Assembly: GCA_946887025.1 (NCBI GenBank)
Contig: CAMPJY010000013.1
Location: forward strand, 1 to 27,813
Direction: 5' to 3'
From: an uncultured Salinimicrobium sp.
GTDB lineage: Bacteria; Bacteroidota; Bacteroidia; Flavobacteriales; Flavobacteriaceae
Length of the DNA stretch: 27,813 nucleotides
A program made the position numbers and the translations under genes. Shown here in pieces: positions 7,113 to 15,433 of the stretch. Each line of letters begins with the position of its first letter. The first letter of the stretch is position 1. The notes below the pieces were generated by a model. The model worked only from the letters and a program-made list of their open reading frames with translations. It ran no database searches and was not told the origin of the DNA.

Positions 7113-9044
7113 TTAATCCTGCCGAATCAGACTGAAATGACCTTTAACTTCTTCCTTTTCATCCAACACCGCCAGAAACCAGTAATCATCACTGGGCATG
7201 GGTCTTCCCCGGAAGGTTCCGTCCCATCCCGTGTTTCTTGGCAGTTGTTTCAGCAGTTTTCCGTAGCGGTCAAAAATATAAATGCTTGTAATCCCACTTA
7301 TAACTGAGGAATTCGGTTTCCAAATATCGTGGTATCCATCGGAATTGGGAGTAAAGAATTTTGGGAATTTATCCGACAGATCGATCTCCTCTTTTTCCTC
7401 TTCCTCCTCTTCTTCCTCGCCTCCGCCTTCGTCCCCGCAGCCTACCTGTAACAGAATATCAAATTCGGTGGTGGCACAGCGGTACAGGGTATTTGTCAGC
7501 TTCACGTGGATCAGCTGCCGGTCTTTCTCTGTATTTCTGAAGGTATCGGGCAGCGGAGAGGGGAGGGGGCTCCCGTCCTCCTCATAATAACTCACCTCCA
7601 CATTCTCCTGCCCTCCCAGGATCTGTTCATGAAGGCCGCTGAGGTCGAATTCTGTGAATCCATCCCCACTCTGGTCGCAGGCCATGATAGGTTCCTCCGG
7701 AATGTTCGCTATAGGATAACTGATCTCAGGCTGTGAAATTTTGGTGACCCAGAAATCCCTATCCATGGCATTTTCCGATTTATCCCCGGAAGCATCGGAA
7801 TCAGACCAGCCTCCCACTACGAAATTCCCTTCGTGATCCTCAAATCCCGACATGGGCTGGTCGAGGCTGTTTCCCCCTAAAGTCTTGTCCCAGCAGACTT
7901 CTCCCTGCTCCGAGATTTTCAGAAGCCAGAAATCGCGTTCCTCGTATCCCGGCTCCGTTTTGTCATGGCCCACCCCGGGATAGGCCATGGCAGCTATTAA
8001 ATATCCTCCCGTGGAGGAGGGAAGGACTTCTGACAGCCAGTTGGTTCCCGAAGGGCCCCCGGCATAGGTTTTTTGCCAGATAATGCTACCCTGGGCATCA
8101 ATTTTCAGAAGCCAGAGATCATTGAAGGTCTGGTTAGGAACCTCCTTTTCACCAGTTGCCCGGGAGGCGGAATCCCCACCCATGATATAACCCCCATCAG
8201 GGGTCGCTGCAAAATCTTCAAATGAATCCCCATTATCGCCCCCAATGGTTTTTTGCCAAAGGATTTCGCCATTGGTATCGATTTCAAATACCCAGTAATC
8301 CCCTAAACCTCTTGAGGGCTCTGTCTTATTCCCTGAAACGCCCGAAGCAGAGCCGGAGGCAATAATATATCCCTGCTGGGTTTCCAGGATTCGTGCGTAA
8401 GCTTCCACTCCATTCCCTCCAAAGCTTTTTTGCCATTCTATTTCCCCTCGGGCATTCAATTTCAGCATCCAGAGATCTGATTCACCAAAGGGCGCAGTTG
8501 TTTTGTTTCCGGAAACCGGGGAGGTGGAATGAGCGATAACGAGATAACCTCCATCTTTGGTTGCAATTACATCTGAGAGGAAATCCTGTTCCTCCCCGCC
8601 GAATGTCTGCTGCCATTCGATATTCTGATCCTTGTCGAGTTTTACCAGCCAAAGGTCATGAATCCCATAGGCCGGTCCGGTCTTTTCCCCACCGGGACCC
8701 GACCAGGTGTCGCCTGCAAGCAGGTAGGTCTGATCTTCCAGTTGAACCGTCTTCACGATGTGGTCAAGGCTAGTTCCTCCTACAGTCTTCTGCCAGAGAA
8801 TATTCCCATGGATATCTGTTTCTACTATCCAGAAATCGCTGTCCCCTCTGGATACTTCAGTTTTATCTCCCGAAATGTCAGACATGGAGTAACCTGAGAA
8901 TATATAATTTCCTGATTTATTCTGAAAAGCATGGTTCATCCAGTCCTGTCCATTTCCCCCGATGGTGTTTTCCCAAAGAAGTTCCTGTGCCTTCAGAGGT
9001 GTGGTGAGAAGAAGGGTAAGAAGAAGGAAAAAAAATATCCGCAT
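7113..9044 (-). CDS. Secreted seven-repeat (beta-propeller-like) protein with T9SS type B sorting domain
   Basis: A 643-residue surface protein. I start it at ATG 9044: this gives the signal peptide MRIFFFLLLTLLLTTPLKAQ, and a well-formed promoter predicts transcription from about 9124. The longer frame from 9125 would put 27 polar residues ahead of the signal peptide. After the signal, seven repeats of about 60 residues each begin with W-(E/Q/D)-(N/K/Q)-(T/S)-x-(G/A)G (for example WQKTVGG, WQQTFGG, WDKTLGG) and contain DGGY-type turns and DxW(L/V)xK strands, consistent with a seven-bladed propeller. A Glu-rich linker (a run of eight Glu within GGGEEEEEEEEKEE) precedes the type B domain: FPKFFTPNSDGYHDIW, IYIFDRYGKLL, WDGTFRGRPMPSDDYWF, GHFSLIR. 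No enzyme motif is seen. The PorP/SprF-like gene follows. Confidence 0.93.
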   Translation of the reverse strand: MRIFFFLLLTLLLTTPLKAQELLWENTIGGNGQDWMNHAFQNKSGNYIFSGYSMSDISGDKTEVSRGDSDFWIVETDIHGNILWQKTVGGTSLDHIVKTVQLEDQTYLLAGDTWSGPGGEKTGPAYGIHDLWLVKLDKDQNIEWQQTFGGEEQDFLSDVIATKDGGYLVIAHSTSPVSGNKTTAPFGESDLWMLKLNARGEIEWQKSFGGNGVEAYARILETQQGYIIASGSASGVSGNKTEPSRGLGDYWVFEIDTNGEILWQKTIGGDNGDSFEDFAATPDGGYIMGGDSASRATGEKEVPNQTFNDLWLLKIDAQGSIIWQKTYAGGPSGTNWLSEVLPSSTGGYLIAAMAYPGVGHDKTEPGYEERDFWLLKISEQGEVCWDKTLGGNSLDQPMSGFEDHEGNFVVGGWSDSDASGDKSENAMDRDFWVTKISQPEISYPIANIPEEPIMACDQSGDGFTEFDLSGLHEQILGGQENVEVSYYEEDGSPLPSPLPDTFRNTEKDRQLIHVKLTNTLYRCATTEFDILLQVGCGDEGGGEEEEEEEEKEEIDLSDKFPKFFTPNSDGYHDIWKPNSSVISGITSIYIFDRYGKLLKQLPRNTGWDGTFRGRPMPSDDYWFLAVLDEKEEVKGHFSLIRQD

Positions 9045-9129
9045 GGATTCGCTCGTGAAGCTTTTTGCCTGTTCAGTAAAGGGTCTGACTTGTCCAGTTT
9101 TCTTTTTTGGGAGAAAAATAAACAAAGTC

Positions 9130-9160
9130 CAAAGCTATTGTTTTTTGTTTTCTTTAACAA
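9130..9160 (-). promoter_or_regulatory. Promoter of the propeller/PorP operon
   Basis: Minus strand: -33 TTG at 9160-9158, 20-base spacer, exact -7 box TAGCTTTG at 9137-9130. The -33 element lies at the stop codon of the SulP gene. The predicted transcript has an 80-base leader before ATG 9044, which supports that start. Confidence 0.6.
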
Positions 9161-10854
9161 TCTTTGGAAGGACTAAATTTCGAAGACTTTTTATCCAAGC
9201 CCTTTAAAATCAGCTTTGCCCGTTCCAGTGCCTCCTGGATATCATTGGTTATATTCTGCCTCTCCAGAAGCTTGTACAGCCCCGCCTTCAGCATTTCAGA
9301 TTTTACCGAACGACTGGCACCCGAGAGCACAATGCTTGTACCCCTGGTCTTTAATTTGACGCAGATTTCTTTTAATCTGTTTAGCCCGGTGGCATCAATA
9401 AAGGGAACATTTCTCAGGCGAAGGATCAGTACACGGGGGTGTTGGTTTAGATCAGTGAGAACTTCCTGAAATTTTTGAGAGGCACCGAAGAAAAATGGGC
9501 CGTTGATCTCGTATAGCAGCACCCCATCAGGAAGTGGGGGCAGTTCTTTCTCAAAGAGTATTTCCTGCTGGTCCTTCTGTGGGTTGAAAATATTTATGGA
9601 GCTGGTCTCACTCATTCTTTTCATGAAAATAAAACTGGAGAGGATCATGCCCACCTCAATGGCAATGATGAGATCAAAGAAGACCGTGAGCAGAAAGGTG
9701 GAGAGCAGTACCAGTACATCCAGGCGATGGTTTTTCATTAAGGACAGAAAATGATGCCATTCTCCCATATGCCAGGCCACGACTACCAGGATCCCTGCAA
9801 GACTGGGCAGGGGAATGAGTTTGGCAACTGGCGCAAAGAGGAGCATGATCAGTAAGAGGACCAGGGCATGTATTATGCCGGAAACAGGGGTTCTCCCGCC
9901 GTTTTTGACATTGGTTGCTGTCCTCGCAATTGCGCCGGTTGCGGGGATGCCACCAAAGAGGCTCGAAAATATATTAGCTGTTCCCTGGGCGACGAGCTCC
10001 ATATTGGACCTGTGGCGTCCCCCCGTCATTCCATCGGCTACCACTGCAGATAAAAGGGATTCTATACTGCCCAGAAGGGCAATGGCGATGGCAGGTTGAA
10101 TAAGGTCCTGGATAGTTTCAAAATTAATGGCTGGAAGTCCTGGTATTGGGATGGTATTAGGAATGTCCCCAAACTGACTTTCTATGGTGTCCACGGGAAG
10201 TTTGGCAAAGTAAACCAGGGCTGTGCTTAGAATAATGGCAACTATGGAACCGGGAATCTTTTTGGATATCCGGTGGAAATTCAAAGCAATCAGGGCGGTA
10301 CCCATGGCAATTGCAAAGGCGTTCCAGTTCACACTGTCCAGATTCCTTCCGTAGGCGACCCATTTTTCTATAAAATCTGCAGGAACTTCGGCCATTTTCA
10401 GGCCGAATACATCTTTGATCTGTGAAGAGAAAATGATGAGGGCAATTCCACTTGTAAATCCGACAATCAGGGGATATGGAATAAATTTCAGGTAATTTCC
10501 GAGCTGCGCAAAGCCCATTCCCATAATGATGAAACCTGCCATAAAAGTGGCGATGGTCAGGCCCTCTATCCCATGCTCCTGTACGATTCCGTAGACGATG
10601 ACGATAAAAGCTCCGGTAGGTCCGCCTATTTGTACCCGGCTGCCTCCCAGAGCAGAAATCAACAGCCCGGCTACTACTGCGGTCACTAATCCTTTTTCAG
10701 GCGAAACTCCGGAGGCAATGGCAAAGGCAATGGCAAGAGGCAGGGCGACAATACCTACTATGACTCCTGCCATTACATCGCTGGTGAACTGTTTTCTGGA
10801 AAGACCTTCTTTTAGGAGACTAATAAGTTTGGGGGTAAACTCATTTTGTTTCAT
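9154..10854 (-). CDS. SulP family inorganic anion transporter with STAS domain
   Basis: A 566-residue inner-membrane transporter of the SLC26/SulP family, which moves sulfate, bicarbonate or other anions, usually with sodium or protons. Residues 1-30 are a cytoplasmic lead. Then come about 10-14 hydrophobic segments beginning with DVMAGVIVGIVALPLAIAFA, and the conserved VQIGGPTGAFIVIVYGIV and TSGIALIIF regions. Residues about 440-555 are a cytoplasmic STAS domain (VLILRLRNVPFIDATGLNRL), with DATG at the site that corresponds to the DSSG phosphorylation motif of SpoIIAA-like proteins. The length is normal for bacterial SulP. The substrate cannot be read from the sequence; no carbonic anhydrase or sulfate-assimilation gene lies beside it. 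It has its own -7 box, with a leader of about 100 bases. Confidence 0.95.
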   Translation of the reverse strand: MKQNEFTPKLISLLKEGLSRKQFTSDVMAGVIVGIVALPLAIAFAIASGVSPEKGLVTAVVAGLLISALGGSRVQIGGPTGAFIVIVYGIVQEHGIEGLTIATFMAGFIIMGMGFAQLGNYLKFIPYPLIVGFTSGIALIIFSSQIKDVFGLKMAEVPADFIEKWVAYGRNLDSVNWNAFAIAMGTALIALNFHRISKKIPGSIVAIILSTALVYFAKLPVDTIESQFGDIPNTIPIPGLPAINFETIQDLIQPAIAIALLGSIESLLSAVVADGMTGGRHRSNMELVAQGTANIFSSLFGGIPATGAIARTATNVKNGGRTPVSGIIHALVLLLIMLLFAPVAKLIPLPSLAGILVVVAWHMGEWHHFLSLMKNHRLDVLVLLSTFLLTVFFDLIIAIEVGMILSSFIFMKRMSETSSINIFNPQKDQQEILFEKELPPLPDGVLLYEINGPFFFGASQKFQEVLTDLNQHPRVLILRLRNVPFIDATGLNRLKEICVKLKTRGTSIVLSGASRSVKSEMLKAGLYKLLERQNITNDIQEALERAKLILKGLDKKSSKFSPSKDC

Positions 10855-10959
10855 GACTCTTTAACCTCGAAAGGGTATAAAAATTTAAGAATACCTGGGT
10901 TTTGTGGCTGGCGAGGGAAGGGACGGAAAGAACTTGCCGTATTCCTTTGTCGGTCGAGT

Positions 10960-10967
10960 CAAATTTA
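10960..10967 (-). promoter_or_regulatory. -7 box upstream of the SulP gene
   Basis: Minus-strand TAAATTTG is an exact TAnnTTTG, about 105 bases before the ATG at 10854. No -33 TTG is clear at 17-23 bases. Confidence 0.4.
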
Positions 10968-10990
10968 AGAAATATTCCGACGCAGCTTAA

Positions 10991-12223
10991 CTAAGATCCA
11001 GAAAGATTTTCCTCGACAAGTTCCAATCCAACCTGAGCGGTGATTTTTCTCAGCAGATCCTCCGGGTGGAAGGGCTTGTTCATGAAATCACTGAAACCTG
11101 TCAGCTGAATTCTTTCCTGATAGATATGTTCCGAGGCTGCCGTTAAAGCAATTATAGGCAGTTTCTGGTACTTTTCTCCGGGCAGTTCCCGAATCAGACG
11201 TGCAGCGGTGAAACCGTCCATAATGGGCATTTGCAGGTCCATGAGTACAATATCAAAATCCTTTTCCTGGACCAGTTTAAGGGCGCTCTTTCCGTCTGGC
11301 ACCGTTTCCAGGTCGACCTCCCATTTCTTTAGATATTTCTCTGCCACGAGGACATTGATTTTATTGTCCTCAACCAATAGAACTTTTATTCCCCTGGAGG
11401 AAAACTGCTTTTCTGCGAGAAAACCGGGAGGTACAGCTTCCGGAGTATTGGCTAAAGGAAAATCAAGGCAGAAGCTGAATTCTGAACCTGCCCCTACTTC
11501 GCTGTTCACCTCCAGCTTTCCACCCAACATACTTATGACCCTTTGGCTGATACTGAGCCCGAGCCCGGTGCCGGCGTATCGAATATTAATATCTTCGCTT
11601 CCCTGATTGAAAGCTTCAAAAATATTCTCCCGCTGTTCCTCGGGAATTCCTATTCCCGTATCGCGGACGGCACATCTAAGGGTAACCATTGAATCGGACA
11701 GATCGACAACATCCACTTTAATAAGTACTTTTCCCTTATCTGTAAACTTAATAGCGTTAGAGGCCAGGTTCATGAAAACCTGTCCTAATTTAACTGAATC
11801 TCCAACAATGAATTCAGGAAGCCTGGGATCGATTTCAATTTCGAGCTCCAATTTTTTGCTGCGGGCCTTGATCCGCTCGCCGTAGAGGCTCCGAGTAATG
11901 GTCGCTCGCAAATCGAAAATTTTATTAGAAACCTTCAGTATTCCCGAATTGATTTTACTAAAGTCGAGCACGTTGTTCACCAATTCCAGCAGGGTTTCGG
12001 AGGTTTGTTTTAAAATCTGAAAATATTCCTCCTGCTGTTCCTTAGAATTTGGCTGTTGTAAAAGATCAGAGATCCCAATAATGGCATTGAGAGGGGTACG
12101 GATTTCATGACTTACGGTAGAGAGGAAGCCCAGACGTTGTTGAAGCAGGTCTTCAACCTCCTGCTCAGCTTTGGCCAGTTGGTCTTTACAGTCACAGGAT
12201 TGGGACGGTTCTTCTAAGGACAT
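10991..12223 (-). CDS. Sensorless cytoplasmic hybrid histidine kinase/response regulator
   Basis: A 410-residue two-component protein. Residues about 13-31 form a short charged coiled coil, then the HisKA helix FLSTVSHEIRTPLNAIIG with phosphoacceptor His39. The HATPase_c domain follows, with N box FMNLASNAIKFTDKG, G1 DTGIGIPEE, and G2 GTGLGLSIS. A receiver domain (about residues 278-398) carries VLLVEDN, phosphoacceptor Asp329 in VLMDLQMP, and the conserved Lys of NKPF. There is no transmembrane segment, PAS, GAF or CHASE domain, so the input probably comes through a partner or a small signal. The receiver is fused with no output domain, implying a phosphorelay to an Hpt protein or regulator outside this window. 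It is transcribed from its own promoter, divergent from the AGCS symporter gene. The family assignment is firm; its stimulus is unknown. Confidence 0.95.
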   Translation of the reverse strand: MSLEEPSQSCDCKDQLAKAEQEVEDLLQQRLGFLSTVSHEIRTPLNAIIGISDLLQQPNSKEQQEEYFQILKQTSETLLELVNNVLDFSKINSGILKVSNKIFDLRATITRSLYGERIKARSKKLELEIEIDPRLPEFIVGDSVKLGQVFMNLASNAIKFTDKGKVLIKVDVVDLSDSMVTLRCAVRDTGIGIPEEQRENIFEAFNQGSEDINIRYAGTGLGLSISQRVISMLGGKLEVNSEVGAGSEFSFCLDFPLANTPEAVPPGFLAEKQFSSRGIKVLLVEDNKINVLVAEKYLKKWEVDLETVPDGKSALKLVQEKDFDIVLMDLQMPIMDGFTAARLIRELPGEKYQKLPIIALTAASEHIYQERIQLTGFSDFMNKPFHPEDLLRKITAQVGLELVEENLSGS

Positions 12224-12278
12224 TTAATATTTAAAAAACAGTTAATTAGCCCTTTCGATTTCTTCGGAAAAGAGCAGG

Positions 12279-12308
12279 CAAAAATATTCAAAAACTAAAC
12301 ACAACCAA
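12279..12308 (-). promoter_or_regulatory. Promoter of the hybrid kinase gene
   Basis: Minus strand: -33 TTG at 12308-12306, 19-base spacer, exact -7 box TATTTTTG at 12286-12279. Predicted leader is about 50 bases. The rest of the 12224-12497 intergenic stretch shows only the divergent promoter for the symporter. Confidence 0.55.
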
Positions 12309-12456
12309 CTCTTTCCTACAATTAATTTACTCTTCAACGATAAAAAGGTGTCGTTCATCGATATGAAGCACGTTTTTCCTACTCACAACCTGTTGGGAAC
12401 TTCCGAATATAGTAAATCTTTAAATTATGTGAAGAATTTTATTTTCGTGATCAAAA

Positions 12457-12493
12457 TATATTTGGTTATACAAGAGAGCTTCACTTATATTTG
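12457..12493 (+). promoter_or_regulatory. Tandem TATATTTG -7 boxes before the AGCS symporter gene
   Basis: Exact TAnnTTTG boxes occur at 12457-12464 and 12486-12493. The first leaves a leader of about 28 bases and is the better candidate. The second ends four bases before the ATG; the TTTG of the first lies 21 bases upstream of it, a legal -33 spacing, and would give a leaderless transcript. Confidence 0.5.
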
Positions 12494-12497
12494 AGTC

Positions 12498-13886
12498 ATG
12501 GCTAAAACTGATGAATTTATTGCGGAGTTTGCATCATTTGTGTGGGGACTTCCACTTTTGATATTGCTGATAGGTGGGGGCTTATACCTGCTGGTGCTTT
12601 CCAGGTTTTTACCTTTCAGGTATTTAGGACATTCCTTACAGGTTCTGCGGGGGAAGTATGATGATCCTAATGATCCGGGTGAGATTTCCCATTTCAAAGC
12701 TCTTTCAACCGCCCTGGCATCCACCATTGGGATGGGGAATATTGCAGGAGTTGCCGTGGCTATTGCAATAGGAGGACCGGGAGCCATGTTCTGGCTCTGG
12801 GTGAGCGCAATTGTAGGAATGGCGACAAAATTCTTCACCAATACCCTGGCTATCATGTACAGGGGCAGGGATAGTGAAGGTAAGCTGCAGGGAGGCCCTA
12901 TGTATTTTATTATGGAAGGCCTTGGAAAAAAGTGGTGGTTTCTGGCTGCCTTTTTCAGTGTGGCAGGTCTTGTGGGTGCCTTACCGGTTTTCAACGTAAA
13001 CCAGCTTACCCAGGCCATAAATTTCATTCTTCTGGAACCAAACGGGGTACAGGTGGGTTTCTGGACCGATCTTATGATAGGTTTTATTTTAGTGGCCATA
13101 ACTTCAGTCGTCATTTTTGGAGGACTTGACCGAATAAGCAGTACTGCAGGAAAGCTGGTGCCGGCAATGGTAGCTTTGTATTTCCTGGCCGTATTAATTA
13201 TCCTGGTTGTGAATATTGAGCAGGTCCCCTATTATCTTGGACTTATCTTTACCGATGCTTTTGCGGCAGATAATTTTGCAGGGGATCCATTATTGGGAGG
13301 CGCCCTGGGAGGACTTATTATTTTGGGTATAAGGCGAGGGGCTTTTTCAAATGAGGCGGGTATAGGGACTGCGCCTATGGCCCATGGTGCGGCTAAGACG
13401 GATGAGCCGGTGCGGGAAGGCCTGGTAGCTATGTTGGGCCCTGCAATTGACACGCTGGTGGTCTGTTCCCTTACAGGATTTGCCATTCTTGTCACCGACG
13501 TCTGGCAGACAAGGGATGTGAACGGGGTGAGCCTTACTGCAGCAGCTTTTAATGAAGCCGTACCGGTTTATGGACAGTATTTGTTGCTGGTATGTATCGC
13601 AGTTTTCAGTATCTCCTCTCTCTTCACTTATTCTTATTATGGTACGAAATGTCTGTCCTTCCTAATAGGGGTAAGGAGAAGCCACTATTACAACTATTTT
13701 TACGTATTGAGCATTCTTATCGGAGCCACCACTACCCTGAGTATGATGATTAACCTTATAGATGGGTTTTTTGCCCTAATGGCTATCCCGACGATGACCT
13801 CAACGCTTATACTGGCACCAAGGGTAGTTAGGGAAGCAAAAAAATATTTCGCCCGGGTAAAGGCTAAACAGGAAGATATAAAATAG
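12498..13886 (+). CDS. Sodium:alanine/glycine symporter (AGCS family)
   Basis: A 462-residue inner-membrane protein that couples sodium (or proton) entry to uptake of small neutral amino acids such as alanine or glycine. About 10-11 hydrophobic segments are visible. Family signatures are FKALSTALASTIGMGNIAG near residue 75, GGPGAMFWLW, the GGPMYFIMEGLG loop after TM4, and GAFSNEAGIGTAPMAHGAA in the middle. The length is typical of AlsT/DagA-type proteins. The start ATG is supported by the -7 boxes upstream. It is convergent with the Gfo/Idh/MocA gene, with 57 bases between the two stops holding a palindromic repeat that could terminate both. The substrate is inferred from family only. Confidence 0.96.
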   Translation: MAKTDEFIAEFASFVWGLPLLILLIGGGLYLLVLSRFLPFRYLGHSLQVLRGKYDDPNDPGEISHFKALSTALASTIGMGNIAGVAVAIAIGGPGAMFWLWVSAIVGMATKFFTNTLAIMYRGRDSEGKLQGGPMYFIMEGLGKKWWFLAAFFSVAGLVGALPVFNVNQLTQAINFILLEPNGVQVGFWTDLMIGFILVAITSVVIFGGLDRISSTAGKLVPAMVALYFLAVLIILVVNIEQVPYYLGLIFTDAFAADNFAGDPLLGGALGGLIILGIRRGAFSNEAGIGTAPMAHGAAKTDEPVREGLVAMLGPAIDTLVVCSLTGFAILVTDVWQTRDVNGVSLTAAAFNEAVPVYGQYLLLVCIAVFSISSLFTYSYYGTKCLSFLIGVRRSHYYNYFYVLSILIGATTTLSMMINLIDGFFALMAIPTMTSTLILAPRVVREAKKYFARVKAKQEDIK

Positions 13887-13906
13887 GAGTAGGGGTGATG
13901 GCAGGC

Positions 13907-13942
13907 GACAGGCCTAATATGTTTTTAAAACCTGTCAGGTCT
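13907..13942. repeat. Palindromic intergenic repeat, copy 2, between convergent genes
   Basis: GACAGG (13907-13912) pairs with CCTGTC (13931-13936), and the right half reads TTTTTAAAACCTGTCAGGTC. It sits between two convergent stop codons, as expected for a bidirectional terminator, and the downstream tract is T-rich on both strands. Confidence 0.5.
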
Positions 13943-13943
13943 G

Positions 13944-14990
13944 TTAATTTGTAGGTAACACCCGCTTTTCAGAATTGCTCCTGATTGCCAATTCTATTAT
14001 CCTTATTACATTACTGGCCTGCTGCGGCGTAACTTCCAGGTTCTCCTCTCCCCGGATACTGGCCACAATATTTTCATAGAATTTTCGATAGTCCCCTCTT
14101 TCGCTTTGAATAGTCTCGTCACCTGAAGGACTGCTTATTTTTCCCCAGATATCTTCAGGCTCCACCCCCCAATCAGTTCGGTCCTTGGGATGAATTCCCT
14201 TTTTAAGGGCTTCTTCCTGTACATCCATACCCCATTTTCTGAAGCAGCCTTTTCTTCCAAAAACCTGGTACCTTGGCCCCGGTTCCTTGACCATCATTCC
14301 GGCCTTCAGCGTTATCTTGAGTCCGGGGTAGAATAACAGCAGCTCGAAATTGTCGACCACCTCTGAATTCTCACGCTGGATGCGAAGATCCGCAAATACC
14401 TCCTCTGGGAATCCGAACAGCCATAAGGTCTGATCAATGAGATGGCTCCCGAGGTCGTAGAGGATTCCATTGCCCGCATTTTCCTTATTTTCTTTCCAGC
14501 TGTCCTTCAATTCCGGCCTAAACCTGTCAAAATGTGCTTCATATTCCACCACCTCTCCCAGTCTCTTTTCCTCCAGAATTCTTTTAATTGTCCTGATGTC
14601 GCTATCCCATCGGCGGTTATGGTTAACGCTGAGGATCCTACCGTTCTCTTGTGCTAGTTTTATAAGAACCTCAGCCTCCTTTACGGTGGGCGTGATGGGC
14701 TTCTCGACCACCACATGTTTACCTGCTTTCAAGGCTTTTTCGGCATATTCCCTGTGAAGCTGATTGGGGGTAGTGATCACAACAAGGTCTATTTCGGAAT
14801 CCTCCAGTATTTCAGTAAAATCCTTTACAAGACTTGCCTTAGGAAGATCCCGTTTTGCGGCTTTTATATTTTCAGGACTGGAGGTAAGTATTTTGGTAAT
14901 TCGAAGGGCCTCCACAGATGCAATGATGGGGGCATTATATATCCTTCCACCGGCACCGAACCCGGCGAGGGCAACTTTGATTGGCTTCAT
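13944..14990 (-). CDS. Gfo/Idh/MocA family NAD(P)-dependent oxidoreductase
   Basis: A 348-residue cytoplasmic dehydrogenase acting on sugars or inositols. The N-terminal Rossmann fold shows VALAGFGAGGRIYNAPII; the loop VVITTPNQLHREYAEKALKAG is followed by KHVVVEKPIT, whose EKP holds the catalytic Lys. The C-terminal GFO_IDH_MocA domain contains NHNRRWDSD, a GNGILYDLGSHLIDQ segment that matches the D-x-G-x-H-x-x-D signature, and ends in a helical ASNVIRIIELA. It resembles the YdgJ/IolW-type scyllo-inositol dehydrogenase branch, but the substrate cannot be read from sequence and there are no sugar genes around it. It is convergent with the AGCS symporter gene. No exact -7 box was found within 130 bases upstream. 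Confidence 0.94.
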   Translation of the reverse strand: MKPIKVALAGFGAGGRIYNAPIIASVEALRITKILTSSPENIKAAKRDLPKASLVKDFTEILEDSEIDLVVITTPNQLHREYAEKALKAGKHVVVEKPITPTVKEAEVLIKLAQENGRILSVNHNRRWDSDIRTIKRILEEKRLGEVVEYEAHFDRFRPELKDSWKENKENAGNGILYDLGSHLIDQTLWLFGFPEEVFADLRIQRENSEVVDNFELLLFYPGLKITLKAGMMVKEPGPRYQVFGRKGCFRKWGMDVQEEALKKGIHPKDRTDWGVEPEDIWGKISSPSGDETIQSERGDYRKFYENIVASIRGEENLEVTPQQASNVIRIIELAIRSNSEKRVLPTN

Positions 14991-15210
14991 TTGGTTATTA
15001 TTATATGATAGCTCAAATTACTGTTTTTCTTCCTGAACAGGGACCATGGGATAGTATTTTAAATTTATGAAACCAGTTCTTTTTAAAAGTTGGTGAAGTT
15101 TTTGATTCTGTAAAATCGACCCCTGACCTAAGCCTTATTTTTTAAAATACTGATTTTCAACAACGAGGGGATTGGTGGCAGGAAACCATGGTATAACCTG
15201 CTTTAATTCG

Positions 15211-15218
15211 TAACTTTG
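15211..15218 (+). promoter_or_regulatory. -7 box of the 51-residue membrane protein gene
   Basis: TAACTTTG is an exact TAnnTTTG ending 17 bases before ATG 15235, giving a short leader. No -33 TTG at the right spacing is seen. The rest of 14991-15234 shows no other feature. Confidence 0.45.
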
Positions 15219-15234
15219 TGGCCCGAAATTTCCC

Positions 15235-15390
15235 ATGATAAAGAAAGTCCTCCATAAATGCAGAGAATTCCGGGATGATCTTCTGAAAGAGGAGAACACC
15301 TGGATGTGGAGTCTGATTGCTATTTTTGCGCTGTTATTTACTGCCCTGCTACTTCTGTTCAATTTTATACTATCAGGAGGTGATTTCTAA
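15235..15390 (+). CDS. Small single-pass membrane protein (51 residues)
   Basis: The frame begins ATG ATA AAG AAA and encodes a 51-residue protein ending SGGDF. Residues 1-22 are strongly charged (MIKKVLHKCREFRDDLLKEE), then TWMWSL leads into one transmembrane helix of about 20 residues (IAIFALLFTALLLLFNFIL), followed by a short tail. Positive charges at the N-terminus suggest it stays in the cytoplasm with the C-terminus outside. An exact -7 box precedes it at a normal distance. I do not recognise a named family. A longer minus-strand frame (15135-15362) covers the same bases but encodes a Ser/Arg-rich product with no such logic, so I take this plus-strand gene as the real one. Confidence 0.6.
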   Translation: MIKKVLHKCREFRDDLLKEENTWMWSLIAIFALLFTALLLLFNFILSGGDF

Positions 15391-15433
15391 AACAGGTTAG
15401 CTTCAAACTAATCCCTATTAAATAAAAATAAGG

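Noticed and set aside
9045..9125. 27-residue N-terminal extension of the propeller protein
   Set aside because: It would place polar sequence ahead of a clear signal peptide, and its start codon falls at the predicted transcription start.
12485..13114. Minus-strand 209-codon frame opposite the AGCS symporter
   Set aside because: Shadow of a strongly conserved transporter gene; product is Pro/Ser/Thr-rich and matches no family.
15135..15362. Minus-strand 75-codon frame
   Set aside because: Lies antisense to the 51-residue plus-strand gene with its exact -7 box; product is Ser/Arg-rich with no recognisable pattern.
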